Positions 7,073 through 10,864 of a stretch of 10,864 nucleotides of DNA are shown piece after piece. The notes beneath the pieces were generated by a model. It saw nothing but the letters and a program-made list of their open reading frames with translations, had not been told where the DNA came from and did not search any database. The position numbers and the translations under genes were made by a program. Positions within the stretch are counted from its first letter, which is position 1. The number at the start of each line of letters is the position of its first letter. Source of the DNA: Betaproteobacteria bacterium (GTDB taxonomy: Bacteria > Pseudomonadota > Gammaproteobacteria > Burkholderiales > Casimicrobiaceae); contig VBDA01000089.1 of NCBI GenBank assembly GCA_005883655.1, forward strand, positions 4,405-15,268. Reading direction: 5' to 3'.

Positions 7073-7924
7073 TCAGTCCCAGCCTCCGCTCGCACCGCCG
7101 CCGCCAAAGCTTCCGCCACCGCCGGTGAATCCACCGCCACCGCCGCCGCCACCTCCGCCAAATCCGCCTGCGCCCGGGATCCAGCCAACACCGCGGCCGC
7201 CGAACATGGAAAAGATAATGATGAGGAACGCGACGATCGCCACGCCGCCGGCGATCAGCAGGGACCCCGCGATGAACCAGCCCACAACGCCGGCCACTCC
7301 CGCGCCGATGGCGGAGCCTCCGATATTGCCGAACATCGAGCGCAGGATCGTTCCGACGACCGGAACCGCCACCAGCAGGATGATGAACAGGTTCCCATAG
7401 TCGAACGAATGCCGCGGCGCGGCGCGCCTGGCCGGTTCTGCGGGCAGAGGCTCTCCGCTGCCGATGACTTCGATGATTCGGTCGACGCCGGCGTTGATGC
7501 CTTGTGCGAACTGGCCCTGCTTGAAGTAAGGCGCGACGGTTTCGCCGATGATCCTTCGCGACGTCACGTCGGTCAGCACACCCTCGAAACCGTAACCGAC
7601 CTCGATGCGCATGTGCTTCTTTCCGATCATCCACGCCTCGGCAACGCGCAGCGAATACTCCTCGATCGGTTCCGGAGCGGTGGTGGGCACCAGCAACACC
7701 ACAAGCTGATTGCCGGTCCGCGCTTCCCAATCGCGCAATTTGGTTTCGAGCGCCTGGCGCTCGGACGAAGACAAGGTACCGGTCAGATCGGTGACCTGAC
7801 TGGTAAGCGGCGGCACCGGGCGCAGGCCATCCTTGGGCGGGTCCCACGCGACCGCCAGTGCGGCGGTCGAGATCACAATCGCTGCTGCCGCCGCGATAGC
7901 ACCGACGCTGCGCCCAAGGATCAC
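7073..7924 (-). CDS. YgcG-like TPM-domain membrane protein with Gly-rich tail and an internal gap
   Basis: The product has 283 residues from GTG 7922-7924, or 292 from TTG 7951. I prefer GTG because GGAG lies seven bases upstream. Order: signal peptide ending near AALAVAWD, TPM domain, charged linker (AEPARRAAPR), two hydrophobic stretches (LFIILLVAVPVVGTI and a longer one through SLLIAGGVAIVAFLIIIFSMF) and a glycine-rich tail ending GGASGGWD. This is the usual layout of exported TPM proteins next to LemA. The domain core is abnormal: AEAWMIGKK joins directly to HMRIEVGYGFEG at 7615/7616. In relatives I remember about 16 residues between them, of the type GVDDGALLLVAKNDR, carrying an acidic pair and the central strand. 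The reading frame stays open, so the protein could be made but may not fold or work normally. It lies between lemA and the second TPM gene. Confidence 0.85.
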   Translation of the reverse strand: MILGRSVGAIAAAAAIVISTAALAVAWDPPKDGLRPVPPLTSQVTDLTGTLSSSERQALETKLRDWEARTGNQLVVLLVPTTAPEPIEEYSLRVAEAWMIGKKHMRIEVGYGFEGVLTDVTSRRIIGETVAPYFKQGQFAQGINAGVDRIIEVIGSGEPLPAEPARRAAPRHSFDYGNLFIILLVAVPVVGTILRSMFGNIGGSAIGAGVAGVVGWFIAGSLLIAGGVAIVAFLIIIFSMFGGRGVGWIPGAGGFGGGGGGGGGGFTGGGGSFGGGGASGGWD

Positions 7925-7931
7925 GGCACGG

Positions 7932-7935
7932 CTCC
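7932..7935 (-). promoter_or_regulatory. Ribosome binding site supporting GTG start of the first TPM gene
   Basis: The minus strand reads GGAG, then CCGTGCC, then GTG at 7924. The alternative TTG at 7951 sits 11 bases after the lemA stop and has no comparable purine-rich site, though its RRSR n-region would also suit a signal peptide. Confidence 0.45.
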
Positions 7936-7962
7936 GGCGGAATGCGAGCAATTCGATGGTGA

Positions 7963-8619
7963 TCAGTTCTTGGGCGGGGATGCGGGTGCCGGCGAGGTCG
8001 CAGGCGGCGTTGGCGATTTGCCGAAATCAACGGTCGGCGGCACGCTGATCGTCTTTTCGTTGTCGACGGTGAAATTGGGCTTCACGTCCATTTTGAATAT
8101 CATCGCCGTCAGATTGGTCGGGAACGAGCGCACGGTCACGTTGTATTCCTGCACGGCCTTGATGTAACGGTTGCGCGCGACGGTAATCCGATTTTCGGTG
8201 CCCTCGAGCTGCGCCGTCAGATCGCGGAACACGGCGTCGGACTTGAGCTGCGGGTAGTTTTCCGCCACCAGCAAGAGGCGCGACAGCGCCGATTGCAACT
8301 GGGCCTGCGCCGCCTGAAACTTGGCGAACGCCACCGGGTCGTTGATGAGCTCCGGCGTCGCCTTGATCGAACCGACGTTGGCGCGCGCTTCGGCGACCTG
8401 GATGAATATGGTTTGCTCCTGCGCGGCATAGCCTTTGACGGTATTGACCAGGTTCGGCACCAGGTCGGCGCGCCGCTGATACTGGTTGATGACCTCGGAC
8501 CACGCGGCCTTGATCTGCTCGTCCTGTCGCTGCAGGTCGTTGTAGCCGCATCCGGACAGGAACAGCGCCACGAATGCCGCGACAAAAAATCGCGCCAAAG
8601 GACCGAATGACTTGCGCAT
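7963..8619 (-). CDS. lemA: LemA family lipoprotein
   Basis: The 218-residue product starts with a lipoprotein signal, FFVAAFVALFLSGCGYN, with the lipobox cysteine at C24, so it is probably anchored in an envelope membrane. The LemA domain (about 30-185) is complete: AAWSEVINQYQRRADLVPNL, VKGYAAQEQ, ARANVGSIKATPEL, LLLVAENYPQLKSD, LEGTENRITVARNRYI and VQEYNVTVRSFPTNL. A Pro/Ala-rich tail follows (TPPATSPAPASPPKN). LemA proteins are mostly helical; their role is not settled, and they are repeatedly found beside TPM-domain genes. The ATG at 8617-8619 has GGAG ten bases upstream. It follows the uracil-DNA glycosylase gene by 54 bases and precedes the TPM pair, probably in one operon. Confidence 0.93.
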   Translation of the reverse strand: MRKSFGPLARFFVAAFVALFLSGCGYNDLQRQDEQIKAAWSEVINQYQRRADLVPNLVNTVKGYAAQEQTIFIQVAEARANVGSIKATPELINDPVAFAKFQAAQAQLQSALSRLLLVAENYPQLKSDAVFRDLTAQLEGTENRITVARNRYIKAVQEYNVTVRSFPTNLTAMIFKMDVKPNFTVDNEKTISVPPTVDFGKSPTPPATSPAPASPPKN

Positions 8620-8673
8620 GATGTGATTTCTCCGTAGAAGGCCAGCGCACGCAGGCGAACTGCCAGCGGCGTG

Positions 8674-9438
8674 TCAGGTGGGGCCCCGCCCCGCGGTTTG
8701 CAAGATGTCTGCCTGCAATATGCCGCGCAAGGTCGCCCGCGCGAGGCACAGATCTTCCCACGCCTTCGCTTTGTCCGGCAAGTTACGCAGCAGGTATGCT
8801 GGATGATAGGTCACGATCAAGGGAACGCCTTTGTAGCGATGAACTCGCCCGCGAAGGCTGGCGATCGTTGTCTCCACGCGCAGCATTGTCGTTGCCGCGC
8901 TCTTGCCCAACGCGACAATGAGCTTCGGCTGGATCAGGGCAATCTGGCGATCCAGATAGGGAAGACACGCTTCGACTTCGAGCGGCGTGGGGGAACGGTT
9001 TCCGGGCGGCCGGCACTTGAGCACATTGGCGATGTAGACCGCTTTGGACCGGTTCATACCCAGGGCCGCAAGCATGCTGTCGAGAAGGCGCCCGGCTTGG
9101 CCGACAAAAGGCTCGCCCTTCGCGTCTTCCTCGGCTCCGGGCGCCTCGCCGACAAAAAGCCACTCGGCATGCTGGTCGCCGACGCCGGGCACCGCCTTAT
9201 TTCGGGTACGGGCGAGGCCGCACGCGGTGCAAGCGGAAACATCTGCGGCAAAATGCGCCCAGTCGAGCATCGCAATCCGCATTACGCGAGTCTCGACGTC
9301 GGTTTGCGGCACGGCGGCGAGCGGTGCCTCGTTCACGCTGTGGGGCGCGATGGGGGTCGCGTCACTGCGGTATCGCGCGCGCAAGCGCCACACCGGCGTC
9401 AGCCCGAGCTCCTGCAGGATATCGATTCGTTCAGGCAC
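8674..9438 (-). CDS. Uracil-DNA glycosylase, type-4-like, iron-sulfur
   Basis: The 254-residue product removes uracil from DNA to start base excision repair. The family binds a [4Fe-4S] cluster through four cysteines, here probably C70 and C73 (ACTACG), C142 (KCRPPGNRSP) and C158 (VEACLPYL). The uracil-pocket motif is GEAPGAEEDAKGEPFVGQAG (98-117) and the second catalytic motif is HPAYLL (212-217). SACTACGLARTRNKAVPGVGD and YHPAYLLRNLPDKAKAWEDL fit bacterial type 4 enzymes and the older label of phage SPO1 DNA polymerase-related proteins. I chose GTG 9436-9438 because the N-terminal PERIDILQELGLTPVWRLR is typical; this start overlaps the rimI stop by eight bases, indicating coupling. The open frame to 9678 overlaps rimI and is not family-like. 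Residues 21-50 form a variable linker. Confidence 0.92.
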   Translation of the reverse strand: MPERIDILQELGLTPVWRLRARYRSDATPIAPHSVNEAPLAAVPQTDVETRVMRIAMLDWAHFAADVSACTACGLARTRNKAVPGVGDQHAEWLFVGEAPGAEEDAKGEPFVGQAGRLLDSMLAALGMNRSKAVYIANVLKCRPPGNRSPTPLEVEACLPYLDRQIALIQPKLIVALGKSAATTMLRVETTIASLRGRVHRYKGVPLIVTYHPAYLLRNLPDKAKAWEDLCLARATLRGILQADILQTAGRGPT

Positions 9439-9967
9439 TGGTATCGCGACTCCCCTGGAACGCGGCGCCCGAGCGCGCGCCACGGCGCAGTACCAGCGCA
9501 TCCTCGCGTGCGCCTGCACCATCCGCCGCAGGATAGTAGCCTGCCCGACGCGCAACGGGGACAAACCCCTCCGCGCGGTAAAGGGCGATCGCTCCCGTGT
9601 TCGACAGCCGCACTTCAAGAAAGCACTGCTCGGCCCCAAGGCGCGAGGCATCAGCGAGGAACCGGCGCAACAAGGCACGCGCCAAGCCGCGCCTTCGCGC
9701 CGCCGGCGCGACGGTGAGGTTGAGGATTTGCGCTTCGCCCGGCCCCATCATCAGCACGCCGTACGCCACGATCACGCCACCGGCTTCACCGACAATGTTG
9801 CTATAACCGGCGGCGAGCGCATCGCGAAAATTTCCAGCCGTCCATGGCGCCGGATGGGCCAGAGCTTCGAGCGCGGCAACGGCGACCAGGTCCGACTCCT
9901 GCATCGGTCTCCATAGTGTGCCGATTACCGATACGGGCGTGGCAGTAGTGCCTATCGAGCTGTTCAC
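9431..9967 (-). CDS. rimI: Ribosomal protein S18-alanine N-acetyltransferase (GNAT)
   Basis: The 178-residue product is a GNAT acetyltransferase expected to acetylate the N-terminal alanine of ribosomal protein S18, possibly with other targets. The acetyl-CoA loop is RRRGLA (91-96) after ILNLTVAPAA. E118 in CFLEVR and Y130 in ALYRAEGF match in spacing (12 residues) the general base and acid known from Salmonella RimI. RAGYYPA and EDALVL close the domain; about 15 extra residues follow. The start is GTG at 9965-9967; the first internal ATG (residue 22) would cut into the WRPM motif. The Shine-Dalgarno is weak. rimI normally follows tsaB closely, but here 155 bases with an inverted-repeat element separate them. 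Confidence 0.9.
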   Translation of the reverse strand: MNSSIGTTATPVSVIGTLWRPMQESDLVAVAALEALAHPAPWTAGNFRDALAAGYSNIVGEAGGVIVAYGVLMMGPGEAQILNLTVAPAARRRGLARALLRRFLADASRLGAEQCFLEVRLSNTGAIALYRAEGFVPVARRAGYYPAADGAGAREDALVLRRGARSGAAFQGSRDTSA

Positions 9968-9993
9968 TTACTCAGGATACCGAAAAAACTCAT

Positions 9994-10067
9994 GTCATCC
10001 CCGCGAAAGCGGGGACCCAGTGGCGTTTGTACTAAAGGCGCTGGATTCCCACTTTCGCGGGAATGAC
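9994..10067. repeat. Imperfect inverted-repeat element between tsaB and rimI
   Basis: Two 27-base arms (9994-10020 and 10041-10067) are inverted complements with four mismatches, all transitions, around a 20-base centre. The outer ends read GTCAT and ATGAC. Each arm also holds its own hairpin: CCCCGC-GAAA-GCGGGG in the left arm is perfect, and the right arm has one mismatch. From memory, sequences of the type GTCATTCCCGCGAAAGCGGG recur as intergenic repeats in many proteobacterial genomes, like REP or MITE elements. Only one copy is in this window. On the minus strand the left-arm hairpin is followed after about ten bases by TTTTTT, so it may attenuate transcription from tsaB into rimI. The remainder of the gap (10068-10122) shows nothing further that I recognise. 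Confidence 0.7.
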
Positions 10068-10122
10068 GAAATTATGGATCCGGGATCAACTTCGTAATGT
10101 TCGAAAGTAGGCATTGAGGCAC

Positions 10123-10821
10123 TCACTGACGCAGTCCCGCCGCACGTTCGGCGATGGTCAGCGCCACACGATGCCGCACGTAAAGCGGCGCCGCATCGCG
10201 TGCCGGGACTCCTTCACCGGCAGCAAAACGCGGCAACGCAAGCTTGCCGACGGCACTCGCGCTGGGGACGATCGTTCCGTCGTATTCGGACAATATCTCG
10301 CCGTAGCGCTCGCGCAGCGACGGATATGCCGCGAACCCGCTGCCGGCGGCGATCCATCCGCGACCTTCGGGAACGGGCGCGACAGCGGGTGAGACGACCA
10401 CCGGCGCGATTGCCTCGCGCCAGCGCCCGGAATCGCGTTCATAGGCAGCGACGTAGACCTCCCGCATGCGCGCATCCAGCGCCGCGAGGATACGTTCGCC
10501 GCCGGCGAGGTCGCGCCGCGTTTGAGCCATGGCCTCGAGCGTCGATACTCCGACTACCGGCAGCGCGGCTCCCAGCGCGAGACCTTGCGCGACGCCGCAG
10601 GCGATGCGCAGGCCCGTAAAAGATCCCGGACCGGCGCCAAACGCGATGCCGTCGATCTGCTTCAGGGTCACGCCGCGTTCGGCGAGTATCGCCCGGATCA
10701 TCGGCAGCAGAAGCTCGGAATGGCGCTGTCCCGCGACCTCGCTCTTCTCATGCCAACTAACGCCATCGCCCAGCGCGACGGCGCAAACCTCGGTCGAGGT
10801 ATCGAGCGCAAGAATTTGCAT
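10123..10821 (-). CDS. tsaB: tRNA threonylcarbamoyladenosine biosynthesis protein TsaB
   Basis: The 232-residue product is an ASKHA-fold protein that pairs with TsaD (and TsaE) to transfer the threonylcarbamoyl group to A37 of ANN-decoding tRNAs. It is a non-catalytic partner in the cytoplasm. Typical segments are ILALDTSTEVCAVAL (3-17), HSELLLPMI, FGAGPGSFTGLRI (61-73), GVAQGLALGA, GVSTLEAMAQ and LAALDARMREVYVA, with the C-terminal APLYVRH. Length matches E. coli TsaB (231). I chose ATG 10819-10821 because homology starts at MQILALDTST; the open frame to 10854 adds 11 unlikely residues. A possible -10 box, TAGAAT on the minus strand (10829-10834), would place transcription start almost at the ATG, so the mRNA may be nearly leaderless, but the -35 is poor. 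Confidence 0.93.
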   Translation of the reverse strand: MQILALDTSTEVCAVALGDGVSWHEKSEVAGQRHSELLLPMIRAILAERGVTLKQIDGIAFGAGPGSFTGLRIACGVAQGLALGAALPVVGVSTLEAMAQTRRDLAGGERILAALDARMREVYVAAYERDSGRWREAIAPVVVSPAVAPVPEGRGWIAAGSGFAAYPSLRERYGEILSEYDGTIVPSASAVGKLALPRFAAGEGVPARDAAPLYVRHRVALTIAERAAGLRQ

Positions 10822-10864
10822 CGCTCGAATTCTACCCGACCAGCGGGGCGGCAAATGCGCGCGC

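Noticed and set aside
7070..8167. Plus-strand open frame (365 codons) opposite lemA and the first TPM gene
   Set aside because: The minus-strand genes have convincing motifs and signal peptides, while this frame is Asp/Arg/His-rich shadow sequence with no recognisable domain.
8671..9717. Plus-strand open frame (348 codons) opposite the uracil-DNA glycosylase
   Set aside because: It is antisense to a complete gene with all family motifs, with no Shine-Dalgarno or domain of its own.
9994..10067. CRISPR-like repeat
   Set aside because: There are only two arms in inverted orientation, with no direct repeats, no regular spacers and no cas genes; an inverted-repeat element explains it better.

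Overview
The window looks like chromosomal housekeeping DNA from a GC-rich (roughly 60-65%) betaproteobacterium. This rests on remembered family resemblance and gene order: an hldD-comEA-cysM-exonuclease run, an alr/lplT pair, and a tsaB-rimI-uracil-DNA glycosylase run. I see no rRNA, tRNA, CRISPR array, insertion sequence, phage gene or obvious defence system. The genus cannot be named from this sequence alone.

Layout. Positions 1-171 (+) hold the last 56 codons of a DUF1501-family protein. Facing it on the minus strand is a chain read from right to left: alr (3962-5056), hldD (2930-3937), a ComEA-like helix-hairpin-helix protein with a long Pro/Ala and Lys/Ala tail (2049-2849), a hairpin terminator (about 1977-1999), cysM (1022-1909) and a broken PolB-like 3'-5' exonuclease gene (244-980). 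A 182-base divergent region (5057-5238) separates alr from lplT (5239-6519, +). lplT converges, with three bases between stop codons, on a second minus-strand chain: tsaB (10123-10821), an inverted-repeat element (9994-10067), rimI (9431-9967), a type-4-like uracil-DNA glycosylase (8674-9438), lemA (7963-8619) and two TPM-domain proteins (7073-7924 and 6523-7071).

Function. Most genes are core functions: cysteine synthesis, LPS heptose supply, D-alanine for peptidoglycan, lysophospholipid transport, t6A tRNA modification, ribosomal protein acetylation and uracil repair. The lemA-TPM-TPM trio is an envelope cluster of poorly defined role.

Points worth a second look. (1) The exonuclease gene appears to have lost about 46 bases, with a frame change that cuts off its third catalytic motif. 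(2) The first TPM protein appears to lack about 16 residues from its domain core, in frame. The two losses are similar in size, so an assembly or sequencing artefact must be excluded first. (3) The ComEA-like protein carries 11-residue Lys/Ala repeats. (4) An inverted repeat separates tsaB from rimI. I found no convincing new multi-gene system here.
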